Below, piece after piece: positions 26,000 to 37,424 of a stretch of 64,000 nt of DNA (position 1 is the first letter of the stretch; each line of letters opens with the position of its first letter). The notes under the pieces were generated by a model that saw only the letters and a list, made by a program, of their open reading frames with translations, was not told where the DNA came from and ran no database searches. Origin of the DNA: Protopterus annectens (lineage: Eukaryota > Chordata > Ceratodontiformes > Protopteridae). The DNA is taken from assembly GCF_019279795.1 (NCBI RefSeq), contig NC_056743.1, positions 632,798,235 through 632,862,234 of the forward strand. The letters run 5' to 3'. Position numbers and translations under genes: made by a program.

Positions 26000-28900
26000 T
26001 CTGCTATTTCAATTAACATCAAATGTGGACATTGGAGAAAGGAATTTTGACATGTGGATGTAAAAACATTTTTGTTTTCAACATTTTATGTCATTGTATT
26101 CAACAAATGAAGAAGTGTTATTCTTGGTTTTAATAGTAAGCCATGCATAAAATGTAACTATATATAATAAGCCACTGTTTTGCTCCTCATTCTGATCTTT
26201 GAGTTGGTATGATCTCTTCAGTGATGTGTTCAGAAGGGCAGCATCCAGTAATTTAAAATCTTTTTGTATGTGGTGCACAAGGACTATGAAAACATTAGCT
26301 GGTCATTATGATGATCCTCCTATATAACATGGATGCTTGGCAATGACAGGATGCATAGGAAACAGTACATTCAGTGAAGAGATATAGGAAAAGGGTATGA
26401 CAGGGTATGGCCTGTTTGGAAGGTCCGCTCACAAAACACCCATCTCAACATTCTCCTTAATCTCAGGACAAGTAGATTTACAAAAAATTGTGGTGATGAT
26501 AATGGACATCCCTGCAGTGCTTCTCCTCACAACTCTACGTAAACTGTCATCCCTTTGTTAAACACTGACTGAAACCGTGCCTGCCTGTATTATGTCAACA
26601 TCCAGTTTATAAAGCTCCCGAAGTGCTACCCATTTCAGAAATCAAAACAGAAAACCTCCTGATACCATATTGAAGGTTGTCATGTCAGATATAAGAACTC
26701 TTTTCCTTTCCATGCATCAAGTGATTAGCAGAAACTGCTAGTCTTCCCCAATTATCTTGTCCTTCAGATGACCTACATGTTTCTTCCATGACACCTTATT
26801 TGTAAACTGCACAATTTAATTAACAACACTTTTGTGAAAACATTTGCAGCTACATTGATTAGTGAAACATTCCTAAAAGGTACCCTATCCTTTAGATCCT
26901 TCTTCCCTTTTTCCAAACTAATTACTTTTGCCTCACTCATCGATTCTGGTAGACTTCACACTTCTTCTGAAATACCCTCACAAACTTATGTGATACTCCT
27001 GACTCACCCAGTTTTAATAACCTGATGGGACTTCATCCATCCCTTGCTGTTTGCCCTTCTTTCAAATGCTAAATCACCAGTACTAACAGCCAGGAGTAGG
27101 GCCTACCATCTCCTTCATCAAAAGTTAGGCTGCATTAATCAGACATGCTAACTGATAACAGCACAACCATTCATCAGCATCAGGTTAGTGGACAGCTACA
27201 AGGATAAATAAGATAGGTTATCTTACACATCAACATGATCTTTTCTGCAAATAAAAGGTCACTTTGAGGTTGTGTCTAAACCAGTGCTGCCATCACTATT
27301 TAGGGTAGTTTGATTACTGATAATTATAGCTCAACTGTCAGCTGACAGCATGACCTCTTAACTGGCCCAGACTGGTAAAAGGAACAGTATTACTGTTGTT
27401 TAATAGTACACCAGAAAAGTTTGGCTGCAGAAACTGTAATCTATGAATAGCTCAAATGCAATCTGAAACCTCTAGTGCTGTTTAAATATATTACTTTCAC
27501 TGCAGGTGTAGGAAAATTGTAAGAATTTTCCCATCACCCTACGTTTTCTGAGCAATGTTGTGAAAACGTATATAGCATATATACTTATCTGGAGAACCTA
27601 ACCTTTAAGACAATGATTTCATTTTATTACAATTTATTTGTCAAAAATGCTTTTTCATTGAGTCAGAAGATCAAGTGACACCTGCAAAGCCGAGACACAT
27701 ATTGCAGGTTTTTGAGTTGTACTTATAATCCATTACTGATCATTTCTAGAAGTAATGCTTTCTGAACTGCCTGAAAACAGAGCAGCATACTAATTATTAC
27801 CTTCACCCTATACATGATCAGCCACTGGAGAAGTAATGTTTTATCTCTCACATTTTCAATAGTAAATAATCAAAAATTACAAAAAAATACAAAAATATAT
27901 TTGGTATTTTTGTAGTCATAAAAAGTTGTAGCTTATGTGCCTGTAGCATCAAAGGATTTTCAAAATATAAATAGTTTAAGTTAATTATAAATTCTGATCT
28001 TATACATACCCTGTAGCTGCTAAGAATTTACTATTTGATCTTTTGTGGTCTAAAAGTTTCTTCATTCTTGACCAGGACTGGTCTTACTTTGAAGGGTACA
28101 AGTTAAAAAAAAAATTTGCAAAAGTGCATATTAAAATGTAACATATATTCATGATAAAAAGTAAATCCTCTCTTTGTTTACAGTATGCTGGCTACTGCAT
28201 GCAAACTTGCAATTAACAACACTCTCGTCAGCTTAAGTAAAAAGGCAACTGAAGTCTTTTTGAGTGCCTGATAACCTTGATCTTTCCTCATAAGCAAAAC
28301 TATTACTTTAGTACTGAAAACCCTCTGGGTACAGGCTCATAACATGCAAACTAGTTCCAAAATTAAATGAAATGCAAAGTACCACTGTTGCATACTACAA
28401 AGGTCAGATGTTTATCCTGTTAAAAAGAAACTACAAGGAATATTGACTTCTCAATGGTTTTTCTTCCTTGCTATATGAAAACACTTGAAACACCTAAAAC
28501 TGATAGTGAGGAGAAGATCATTTTATATTATTAGATAACACATTCACTATGAAATACATCATTTAAACATTCACTTTAATTTCTGGATAATACAATTACC
28601 AAATAGCCAGATGGATCATTTAAAACAGCCCCATAAAGCAACCCTTTTTAGGAAAAGCTTGTTAGATGTTTAAGCGTTATCATCTCAGATTTAGGATTAA
28701 TAACATTCCATCTTCACAATTTTTATGAGATCATAGAACCAAGAGTTATGTCAACAATTCAACCATTTAACTAAGAGGTTTCTTAGAAGAAACTGTGAAT
28801 CTCCAGCTGCATCTACAGCAAGAAAAAGTGCTGAAGACACTGTCAGACAGATTCAGTTTACCTAGAGACAGAGATAATAATCGTATCATGCACATGAGAT

Positions 28901-29890
28901 TCATTTCACAATAATTTCTGGCACCAATACATATATACTTAAAAAGGATCATTTTTTGGTCTGTTTTGATTGATAATAGTTTTTTCTACATTAATTCCAC
29001 ACAGATATTTTATATTTCAGAAATGTCAACTATAAGTCATCAGCTTTCATTTTTTAAATCCTTTCTTATCACTTCAGTTGCAAAAATATGTAGTCACTGA
29101 AAAGAATCTATGCAGACACTGCAGTGATTTCCCATATATTTATAGGTTCATCAGTAAATTGACTAAAGGTAATAACAAATCCCTAGCCCCTTGTGTCTGC
29201 AAAATAAATGCCTTAACACTATGACAAACCAAACCTTATAAACCAGACCTTATAAATTCAAGTATATCATATGGTATTAAACATGTCATAACATTCAAAA
29301 CATGTATATGGAGGGCATTTTATGTTGGACAAACTATTTGTCATCTAAGACAGCATATTTCACTGCATTTAAGTGCTAAGGTGTTCAGGAGTACATAGTA
29401 TCATTTAGAAACATAAAGTCGTATACTCCAGTGCTAGCAATATGTTTACAGCTATTGATTCTGTCATTAATAAAAGTTCTACTAAGCTTTGATACTAGGA
29501 GAGTTCTGGATAAAATTGTGGATAACTAATTACGATGCACTGCAACCACCTGGACTCAATGAGATTCTGTAACAAAGCTTTTTGCAGATGGTTTTTATTC
29601 TTGTGAAATTATTCACTAGTAGATGATATCTTTTTGTGGTTACACAGCAATATGAGGAGAGCTTATATTATCAAAAATGGATTTTATATATTTTACATGT
29701 TTTAATTTTTGTTTCTACTCATTAAATATTTTGACTTGGATGTGGCATTAAAAGCTGATAGATATTAAGTAGATGAAAATTGATTAACTAACTCCAGTAA
29801 TCCATAAGTCACCGTGATATGCTTTTCATTTCTGAGGTTTTATTTGTTAATGAGTTCAGCTGATTGCATGCAAATACCTAATAAATGTAT
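26000..29890. other. Mostly featureless AT-rich DNA
   Basis: About 3.9 kb without any family I can name. Weakly coding-like minus-strand stretches occur at 26078-26278 (LKRSYQLKDQNEEQNSG) and near 26460-26600 (FNKGMTVYVEL). They may belong to another LINE, but I cannot place them. The rest shows no tandem repeat, RNA gene or long ORF. Confidence 0.4.
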
Positions 29891-29895
29891 ATTCT

Positions 29896-30238
29896 TCTTT
29901 TACTTTTGGCTTTTTCCCAGTTAGGGGTCACCACAGCAGATCACCTGTCCGCTCATGATTGGCAGTGGAGTTTTACAGTGTCGAGTTGCCAGCCCAGCAC
30001 CCAACCTTACACGAAAAGCACACACATGCACTCACACCTAGGGCCAATTTAGAGTGTCCAATCCACCTACAGCCTGTCTTTGGGATGTGGGAGGAAACTG
30101 GAGCACCCAGAGGAAACCCATGCGACCCTAGGGAGGACATGTAGACTCCACACAGAAGGCACCCCAGCCAAGGATCGAACCAGGGAATCCTTTGCTGTGA
30201 GGCGACAACACTAACCACTGTACCACCATGGCCACCCA
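29896..30238 (-). mobile_element. Full-length tRNA-derived SINE (DANA/mermaid type)
   Basis: On the minus strand it starts with a tRNA-like head: box A tggtacagtggttagtgtt near 30220 and box B ggttcgatcc near 30175. A conserved middle follows (tgtgtggagtctacatgtcc, then gggtttcctctgggtgctcc). The tail is ggtgacccctaactggg. Flanks show an imperfect target duplication of about 18 bases (cctaataaatgtatattc at 29877 and cctaatgaatggatattt at 30239). SINEs of this design are spread by a LINE partner. Two related copies lie at 36285-36560 and 43469-43572. Confidence 0.85.
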
Positions 30239-30257
30239 CCTAATGAATGGATATTTT

Positions 30258-30640
30258 CCTAGTTTATTAGTCATGTTAACAGAAACTAAAACACAAAGCT
30301 ACTAATTAGGCTAAGCATCTGTGATAATTATACTGAAGCATATTAAAGGTATTAAATATGTTTTATAAGAACCAGAATATTAGCAAATGTGACTTGCAGG
30401 AACTGGGCAAGAAGATGTTAGAATTAAGAAAATTGTATAGATATTTGACTTGCTTCACATCAACTGAACTTGCTGAGTAACTATTTAGCATTTTTAGTAG
30501 ACATTTGAACTTATTAAAGATACATGCAACATCCAAGTAATGTTCTGTAAGTTCAGATACAAATAAATGAAAAGACACCAAAGTAGGACAATAAAAAATT
30601 ATGTTGAAGTGAGACAAATTTCATAAGGCTAGTTCAGAAT
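30258..30640. other. Unassigned spacer
   Basis: AT-rich, nothing recognisable. Confidence 0.35.
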
Positions 30641-31433
30641 ATGTAGGTACAAAACCTCAGCCAGACATGCTAGCACAGATGATCATGTCTAGTTAACAAA
30701 TAATGTAACCTCCAGATAATATACCACTGAACTGCCTACAATAATGTGACATCCCCTACTATCCTGAGTCAGTAACTAAGGAGCATCACTCGTCACCACT
30801 GACTCCAATAGGAGATGGCCACTTGAACAGGAGTAATATTTTAACTATTTTCCCTAAAAGCACAAGAGGAACATGGTCTATAAATTGGGACTGGACTGTA
30901 TACTTCTGTCCACTCCTAATGTAACTCCATATTACACACTTCAGAGCAATGTGTCTCAGTTTAAGACCGCTGATACACTCACACTTAAATAAATTAAATC
31001 TCACACATTCAGATTTCCAGCTGTGGCCCTTCTCCAAAAGAATACAGTGACATGCTGCCACCAATCAGAGCATCTACATGCCCTTTCAAAGGGGTGTCCA
31101 ATTACTAAAATTAGATATTAAAACAAATGATAGCAAATGACCTAAAGCAGCCAGACTTTCAGAGTGGCCCGGGAAGCTATCAAAGCATGGAATAAGCACT
31201 CTCAAATCACTAAAGAAAAACACTGATTGACCAGCCACAACGTAAGATAATATAAATATTCAATAATGAGCAAATGATTAAACATATAAAACAGTAATTT
31301 CCAATAAACAAATATAATTCAATCCCCAGGAAAATGAAATCAATACTGAAGGACAGAAATCCAACATTTAGAAAAAACTCAACTGATTAGTTATAAATTC
31401 CTGTCTGACTAAAGAACATTGTGCTCTTAGGGG
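30640..31433 (-). repeat. Inverted LTR copy of the second Gmr1-like element
   Basis: Read on the minus strand it matches the plus-strand LTR at about 36130-36980, for example gatttctgtccttcagta, ggacacccctttgaaagggc and aaactgagacacattgctct. It continues into the LTR 3' end (ggatagtaggggatgtcaca at about 30740-30760). A further piece at 30640-30700 matches the LTR start (gtgctagcatgtctggctga, as at 35607). It joins head to head with plus-strand LTR sequence at 31434. Confidence 0.75.
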
Positions 31434-31591
31434 AAATTGTGAAATATTATTCCTGTTTAAGTGACAGTCTTACATTGGAGTCAGCAGTGAGGATTGATGT
31501 TCCTTAGCTACTGACCCTGGATAGTGTGGGGACGTTATATTTTGGTGACAGTTAGGTAGGATATTATCCAGACGTCACATTATTGGTGTCA
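31434..31591 (+). repeat. Truncated 5' LTR of the second Gmr1-like element
   Basis: Only the last 160 bases or so of the LTR are present in plus orientation (ggggaaattgtgaaatatt to ccagacgtcaca). Next comes ttattggtgtcagtagggtg, which looks like a primer-binding region. Confidence 0.65.
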
Positions 31592-31739
31592 GTAGGGTGG
31601 GATTTTTAATTGGACTTCAGTAGTCTGTTAGTAGTTGTCATTAAGATGTGCGCTCTTGACAGCCACAAAGTAAACATACAGAATCTCAGTCCACCACAGT
31701 TTTATTTATTTTTAATTAGTTAGGCAGGGACAGCAGGCA

Positions 31740-32960
31740 ATGATGTCAGCAGAAGACTATACTAAGCCGATAAAGAATCAGTTGGCAATGGAGTGTGAAA
31801 CCAGAGAACTGTTGCATGCCAACCTGACTAAAAAGCAATGATTTCAGCCTTAGTTGCAGGTTAAGCTTAGATCAGCCATTTTGAGGATATCCAGTTTGCT
31901 ATTGGGGATATGCAGTAGGCTGAGACGGGACAGTCCACCTTTTTTTCAGAGGACTTGAGAATCCATCTGGAGTTAGAGAGTCTGCACCTGGAGGCTGAGG
32001 AGAAACAGTGCCAATATGAACTGGAGGCTGAGGAGAAGCATCGCTAATATGAACTGGAGGCTAAGGAGAAGCATCATCAATATGAACTGGAAAACAAATG
32101 ACTGGAGACTGAAGAGAGACTGCACCTGGAAGCCCAATGACTGGAGGCTGAGGACAGAATGCGAGATTTAGAAGCCAAGGAAAATGAAAGACAGCACTGG
32201 CATGAAGTTGAGCTTCCCTTCAAGAGGTTCATGAAGGTATTGAGGAAGGGAATAACCGGACCCCAGAAGCCATAAAGGTCAGTAAACTTTTTTCCTCAAT
32301 ACAGGGATGAGGATGACTTTGATAGTTTTATTCATATATTTGAGAGGGTATGAAGACAGTATGATGTTGACCATGAGCTCTGTGTTTGGTCCCTGACTCC
32401 CTTACTCCATGGTAAAGCTGTTCAAGCCATGTTAAAATTCTCTGATGTAGATTGACATGATAAAATTAAAAACTGTATTCTTAATTGTTTTAAACTAACA
32501 CCCGAAGCTTATAGGAAAAAGTTTTGTGAACATAGACACAAGGCAGATGAAAATGTATGTGATTATATTGCTGATTTAAGTACTTACTTTCACAGATGGG
32601 TGAGTGGGTGTCAAGTCACCACTTTTGAGGGACTGGCAGAAACTTTGATGAGGGAACAAGCACTCTGTATTTTGTCTGATGACATGAGAATCTGGTTAGC
32701 AGACCAACAGTGTAACTCTGTGGAGGAGTTGGGGAAAAAAGGGGATCTCTACTTGGAAAGCAGAGCACCAGTGCATAAGACAGGGATACCCAATGCTGCA
32801 CATGGACATAAGGGAATGCATGGGAGGCAGTCTAAACCACTCCAAGAGAGTACACGAATACAGGGGAAACTACTAGTCCAAGTACACGGTTAGGGATTAG
32901 GTGTTTCAAATGTTACCAGTGTGGCCACATAGCAGTCAAATGTCCATTGAGGCAAGGTGA
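31740..32960 (+). pseudogene. Gypsy gag with SCAN-like part and zinc knuckle
   Basis: The N-terminus matches the other copy (Gln-Leu, then Ala-Asn-Leu-Thr-Lys). About 31980-32210 is Glu/Lys-rich with a repeated ELEAEEK-type heptad, a likely coiled coil. QYDVDHELCVWSLTPLLHGK follows (about 32355-32415). ORF 32600-32893 then reads SGCQVTTFEGLAETLMREQA. Near 32905-32946 CFKCYQCGHIAVKC forms a CX2CX4HX4C zinc knuckle. Stops and frame shifts are present. Gag would package element RNA. Confidence 0.75.
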
Positions 32961-33153
32961 GAAACAAATGGTGAAGGAGCTAACAAGTGGGGATGACAAA
33001 CTGTTAGTGGTAAATTGTTTGGAAACAGCAGGGGTACCAAAATATCACCAAATGTATATCCTGTCTTAGTAGATGATAAATAGGTTACTTCTAAGAGAGA
33101 GTGCTTTTGATATAACCATTGTGAGGCCTACTCTGGTTAGCAAAGAGCAGTAA

Positions 33154-34000
33154 TTGCTTGGACAGTCCACTCCAGTCAGAGTTTTGGGAAGGACGCCATT
33201 CCAAATGCCGTTGGATAGTGTTCATCTTGACTGGGAGGGTGGAAGAGGAAGCAAGCAGGTAGGTATGTTTAAAGATATTCCTGCAGATGTCCTAATATGG
33301 AATGACTTTGATGATGGAATACCTTGTGTGCATGCAGGGGCATGCAGTCAGGCTTGGAGACAGGCATGTAGGTCCGGTTACCTGGGGGAGACCCAGACAG
33401 ATCTCATACCTGAAGCTGGGACTGATGTGGTGGCTGCTTCAGAGAAGGACCTATCCTGTAACAGTAAGTCTGAAAGTGAGCAACAGCTCCTGATAGGTAC
33501 TGATGTTCCCTTGGACACAGTCACTGCAACGATGGAGGTGAGTGATAGTACCCAGATTGATAGTGAGGCACAGCTGTCAGACGTTACTAGGCTTTCTGTG
33601 GAATGGGAGCTTGTGTTTGAGGATATTCCTTCAGATACCCTGATAGGGAATGACTGTGATGATGCAGTGCCTTGCAAGCATTCAGTGACATGTAGTCACA
33701 CTTAGAGATGGGCATGTAGGTCTATTACCCTGCAGGAGGCCCAGTCAGATCTCATACCTGACACTGAAACTGCTATGGTGGCTGTTTCAAACAAAGTGCT
33801 ATCCTGTGGCAGTAAGTCAGAAAGTGAGCCACAGCTGCTGGGAGCTACTGATGTTCCCTTGGACACAGTGACTGCAAGGACAAAGATGAGTGACAGTACC
33901 CAGACTGACAGGGAGGTACAGCTGTCAGAGGTTACTAGGCTTCCTGTGGATGGGGAGCTTGAGAGAGTCACAAATATCAAGTTGAGACATGCTCAACCTA
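33154..34000 (+). pseudogene. Tandemly duplicated protease-integrase linker
   Basis: Two open stretches (33154-33705, 33775-34173) repeat the same acidic Ser/Thr-rich module: LSCNSKSESEQQLL...TDVPLDTVTA in the first and LSCGSKSESEPQLL...TDVPLDTVTA in the second, about 348 bases apart. The other family copy (12416-12715) has a single module. The duplication probably occurred within this copy or its sublineage. No catalytic residues. Confidence 0.7.
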
Positions 34001-34099
34001 TGGACCCTACTTTACAAAGTTTGAGGGAGGTGGCTAAGGAGGCTAAAGGAAGAGGGGAGTCTGTATACTGGAACAAAGGTTTGTCGTATAATGAGTGGT

Positions 34100-34500
34100 C
34101 TCTTAAAGGAGAGCTAGAAGGTGAGGTAGTGTGGCAGTTGGTAGTGCCTAGAGTCTACCATCTTCACTTCTAGCTATAGTCCATAATATTCCTTGTGCAG
34201 GTGATATTGAGACAGAGAAGTAAGGTTTGCTGTATAGAAAGTGGGCTCATAAGGGACGGCTGGAAGGTGAGGTAGTACAGCAGTTGGTAGAACCTAGAGC
34301 CTGCCATCTGCCACTTCTACTATAGGTAGAAGTGGCAGACGGTAGGCTCTAGGGTCTAATATTCCTTGTGCAGGTGATATTGAGGCATTGAAAAAAGGAA
34401 GGATTGCTGTATAAATAGTGGACTCCTAAGGAAGGGCTGGATGGTGAGGTAATACAGCAGTTGGTAGTGCCTAAAGCGTACCATCTGCCACTTCTAGCTA
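34100..34500 (+). repeat. Three partial copies of the integrase-start segment, with a hairpin
   Basis: The segment gctggaaggtgaggtagt...cagttggtagtgcct...ccatctgccacttcta appears at about 34110, 34258 and 34435. Between the second and third lies an inverted repeat with 28-bp arms (34293-34320 and 34326-34353; loop tatag; two mismatches). Confidence 0.75.
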
Positions 34501-35123
34501 TGGTCCCTAATATTCCTTTTGCAGATGATATTGATGCACAAAAGGTGGCAAATGCTTTACTAGAAATGTTCAGCAGGGTAGGTTTTCTGAGGGAGATACT
34601 GAATGATCAAGGTGCCTACTTTATGTCAGACTTGCTGACTAGTTTGTGGAAGCATTCTGGGGTGACACATTTAAAGACCACCCTCTACCATCCCCAGATT
34701 AATGGTCTTGTGGAGAGGTTAAACTCTACATTAAAGTCTATGCTACAGGCATTTGCAGGCCAGTTTAAAAGGGCAAAGTTAACCATTAAACCCAGTAAGT
34801 GTCAGGTGGGTATGGGAGAGGCCACTTACTTAGAACACAGAGTCAGGAGTGGTAAGATTAGGCCGGAACCTGTCAAAGTGGAAGCTTTTCAAGCATGGCA
34901 AGTTCCTGTTACTATAAAGCATGTGAGAGCATTTCTAGGGACATCTGGATACTATAGAAAATTTGTACCCAATTATAGTACAATAGCTGCACCCCTTTCT
35001 GACCTAACTAGGAAAAATAAACCAGACAAGGTTGCGTGGACCACAGATTGTAAACAGGCATTCCAAAAACTTAAAGAGATTTTTGGGAGGACCCCCTGTG
35101 TTAGTCAGCCTAGCTTACAGTAA
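34461..35123 (+). CDS. Integrase fragment fused in frame to RT thumb/RNase H start
   Basis: A 220-residue open frame. Residues 1-110 are integrase core: VANALLEMFSRVGF, REILNDQGAYFMSD (second Asp) and HPQINGLVERLNS (Glu region). The first catalytic Asp is deleted (break after PFADDID). At QFKR|AKLTIKPSKC the frame passes directly into the RT thumb (KCQVGMGEATYLEHRV), then RAFLGTSGYYRKFVPNYST and the start of RNase H (WTTDCKQAFQKLKE). The integrase C-terminus and the RT palm with its YVDD-type site are missing. The join falls in a short QFKR/FKRA similarity, suggesting a deletion by template switching. No enzyme activity is expected. Confidence 0.8.
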   Translation: MVVPKAYHLPLLAMVPNIPFADDIDAQKVANALLEMFSRVGFLREILNDQGAYFMSDLLTSLWKHSGVTHLKTTLYHPQINGLVERLNSTLKSMLQAFAGQFKRAKLTIKPSKCQVGMGEATYLEHRVRSGKIRPEPVKVEAFQAWQVPVTIKHVRAFLGTSGYYRKFVPNYSTIAAPLSDLTRKNKPDKVAWTTDCKQAFQKLKEIFGRTPCVSQPSLQ

Positions 35124-35505
35124 AGAATTTGTTGTGCAAGTAGATACTTTAAATTATGGGGTTGGGCTGTAACTTAGCCAAGTTTCCTCAGAAGGAGAAG
35201 AGCACCCAGTGGTATATCTTAGCCATAGACTTCAACCTAGGGCAGAATATTATTCAGTGGTAGAGAAAGAGTGTTTAGCCATGCTATGGTCATTTCAGAA
35301 GCTGCAGCCGTATCTTTATGGAACAAATTCTCTGCACTCACAGATCATAACCCTTTAACATGGCTAAATAGAGACAGCAAGCAAAATGCCAAGTTACTGA
35401 GGTGGAGTCTAGTGTTGCAAGCATATGATATGACAATACAACACCATAGTGGGGTTAATACTGCCAATGTAAATGGATTGCCGAGGAGAGGATTGGGTTG
35501 ATATA
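35124..35505 (+). pseudogene. RNase H end of the gypsy element
   Basis: Across two frameshifts the plus strand reads KEFVVQVDTLNYGVG, EEHPVVYLSHRLQPRAEYYS, VVEKECLAMLWSFQKL and then TDHNPLTWLNRDSKQNAKLL in the last frame (35271-35501). This is the RNase H domain that degrades the RNA strand during reverse transcription. It ends at a normal gypsy C-terminus (LLRWSLVLQAYDMTIQHHSG). Confidence 0.75.
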
Positions 35506-35587
35506 TTCCCAGGCAGATCCATTTTTCTCAAACATCATTTTTCAAAGGTCACTAAAAATTCGTGCTTGAGTCATTGAGGGGGAGAAA

Positions 35588-36979
35588 TGTGAAGAAAAGA
35601 GATACTGTCATCTGTGCTAGCATGTCTGGCTGAAGCTTTTTATATAATTTCAGATTAACCTGTGTATTACATGCCAGTAGGGCTAGCTATGATATTGTAA
35701 AAAAGTTCTTACATATTGATTTATAATCTGTTTGTACAGGATGTCTTAAAGACTTGAGCAGTGATCTATTACACTTCCAACTGTGCATGTTTGTGGAGAA
35801 GATTCTAAATGCAGACTGTCTCAGAATAAGCTGCTCTGCAGATGATGTCATTGGAATATTGACAGTTGCTCTGTGTTGCTGTCAGAGGCTGAAAGACAGA
35901 AGGAACTTTAGTAAACAGCTGTTGGTTAATTTTCAAAATATGAAATGAAAATTAGAACTGGAAGAGTGGTGACAGTTAATCTAGTCTATAAAAGGGTCAG
36001 CTTAAGATAGTTGAAGTCATTTGCAGTTAATAGTCAGCTACAGTTACATAATTACTGAGCAGTGAATGCCTAAAAGGACTCACCAAGGACTGTAAGCCTG
36101 CCATTGCTCTGTTGAAATAATTTGGGTTAGGTCAGGGACAGTGTTCTTTAGTCAGCTAGGAAAATGATAAGTAATCAGTTAGAGTTTTTCTAAATATTGG
36201 ATTTCTGTCCTTCAGTACTGATTTTATTTTCCTGGTGATTGAATTCTGTTTGTTTATTGGAAATTACTGTTTTTTTATTTTTAGTCATTTACTCATTTAT
36301 TTATTTATTTATTTAACATTTGTTTACTGGGAATGTCCGACTTGGAACAAAGTAAATTTTCAGTGAAGGCCCGCGGAGAAACATTCCAGATGCATGTCTT
36401 GGTAACAAGGGATGAAACTGGAGCACCTGGAGGAAACCCACACAAACACAGGGATGACATGAAAACTCTGCACAGAAAGTGCTCCAGCTAAGAATTGAGC
36501 CAAAGAACCTCTTGCTGTGAGGTGACAACACTACTGTTGAACCACAGTGCTATCCATTATTAAATATTTTTATTAACTTACATTGTGGCTAATCAATGGG
36601 TGTCTCATTTAGTGATTTCAGAGTGCTTATACCTGCTTTGATAACTCCTCAGCCACTCAGAAAGCCTGTCTACTTTAGGTCATTTGCTATAATTTGTTTT
36701 AATATCTAATTTTAGTAACTGGACACCCCTTTAAAAGGGCATGTGACTGCTCTGATTGGTGTCAGCAAGTTACCACATTATTTTGGGGAAAGGACACAGC
36801 TAGACATCTGTGTCAGTTTTTTTCTCCAAAGTGTTTGGATGTATGAGATTTAATTTATTGAAGTGTGAGTGTATCAGAGATCTTAAACTGGGACACATTG
36901 CTCTGTAGTGTGTAAAAAGGAGTTACATTAGGAATGGACAGAAGTATATAGTCCAGTTCCAGGTTACAGAGCTTGATCC
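35588..36979 (+). repeat. 3' LTR of the second Gmr1-like element, 3' end lost
   Basis: It begins TGTGAAG after a purine tract and continues with gtgctagcatgtctggctg. It carries the sequences matched in inverse by 30640-31433. It stops at about 36979, where the LTR of a different gypsy element begins (tgttg at 36980). The last 160 bases or so of the LTR are missing. A SINE interrupts it at about 36285-36560. Confidence 0.7.
36285..36560 (-). mobile_element. SINE inserted in the LTR
   Basis: On the minus strand it starts ggatagcactgtggttcaac and has a tRNA-like head (box B-like ggttctttggctc). It shares the conserved middle with the SINE at 29896 (gggtttcctccaggtgctcc), has a different 3' part (gggccttcactgaaaattt, then cagtaaacaaatgtt) and ends in an (aaat)n tail. 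The 3' part recurs alone at 50245-50340 and 54055-54150. Its insertion splits the LTR, since the inverted LTR at 31270-31300 lacks it. Confidence 0.8.
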
Positions 36980-37241
36980 TGTTGTTCCTATGTTATGATT
37001 CAAGATGAACAGGTGGGGTAGTTCATTTATATGCTTTATTATATAGAAACACATCAGGAGGGATAGCGGCAACATAAAATATAAACCAGATGATTAACTG
37101 ACAGATCATTACATACATGCATGCTTACATCTCAATAGCTATCTACAAAATGGCAGTCTGGCTTGCATGTGCTCAATACTTATACACATGAGCAAGCCCA
37201 TTGAAAGTTTCTTAAAATGTTTACATGCATACTGATCTACA
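36980..37241 (-). repeat. 3' LTR of the Mag-like element
   Basis: A direct repeat of 42541-42772: attcaag, aacaggtggggtagtt, tatatgctttatta (poly-A signal aataaa on the minus strand), gcaacataaaatata, cagtat/actgatctaca. It starts TGTAGATC on the minus strand. Confidence 0.8.
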
Positions 37242-37424
37242 TCCTCCCTCTTTAGTGAATTGCCCACAATAAAATGACATTCTGAAAAAGACATGAAATT
37301 ATACAGACACTGAGAACTAAACACAACATTCATGTCCAAGTTGCCATGTATCTGCAGCATGGTCTGGAAATGTGACCTGATCCAGTGATATAGCAATTAG
37401 GACTGGGTTTAGCAACATGAACAG

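Larger units (their letters stand above)
31592..35587 (+). mobile_element. Second Gmr1-like gypsy element, internal region with deletions
   Basis: Same family as the element at 9293-16006, in plus orientation. Order: gag (31740-32960), protease remnant, duplicated linker (33154-34000), triplicated integrase start (34100-34500), integrase fragment fused to RT thumb and RNase H (34461-35500), and a purine tract (gagggggagaaa) before the LTR at 35588. Integrase precedes RT as in the Gmr1 group. The element has lost the integrase first Asp, the integrase C-terminus and the whole RT palm, so it is inactive. Confidence 0.8.

Noticed and set aside
26834..27025. Plus-strand ORF as a small gene
   Set aside because: No leader, splice signals or family resemblance. 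The minus strand reads about as well, and neither could be assigned.
29959..30239. Short ORFs at 29959-30144 and 29973-30239
   Set aside because: They lie wholly within the tRNA-derived SINE, which explains their sequence on both strands.
33378..33980. Minus-strand ORFs with repeated VSKGTSV-type residues
   Set aside because: Antisense shadow of the duplicated gypsy linker, which reads more coherently on the plus strand and matches the other element copy.
34461..35123. Reading integrase before RT as a locus-specific domain shuffle
   Set aside because: The first copy at 9293-16006 also has integrase before the RT position, so the order is the family's. Only the deletion join is local.
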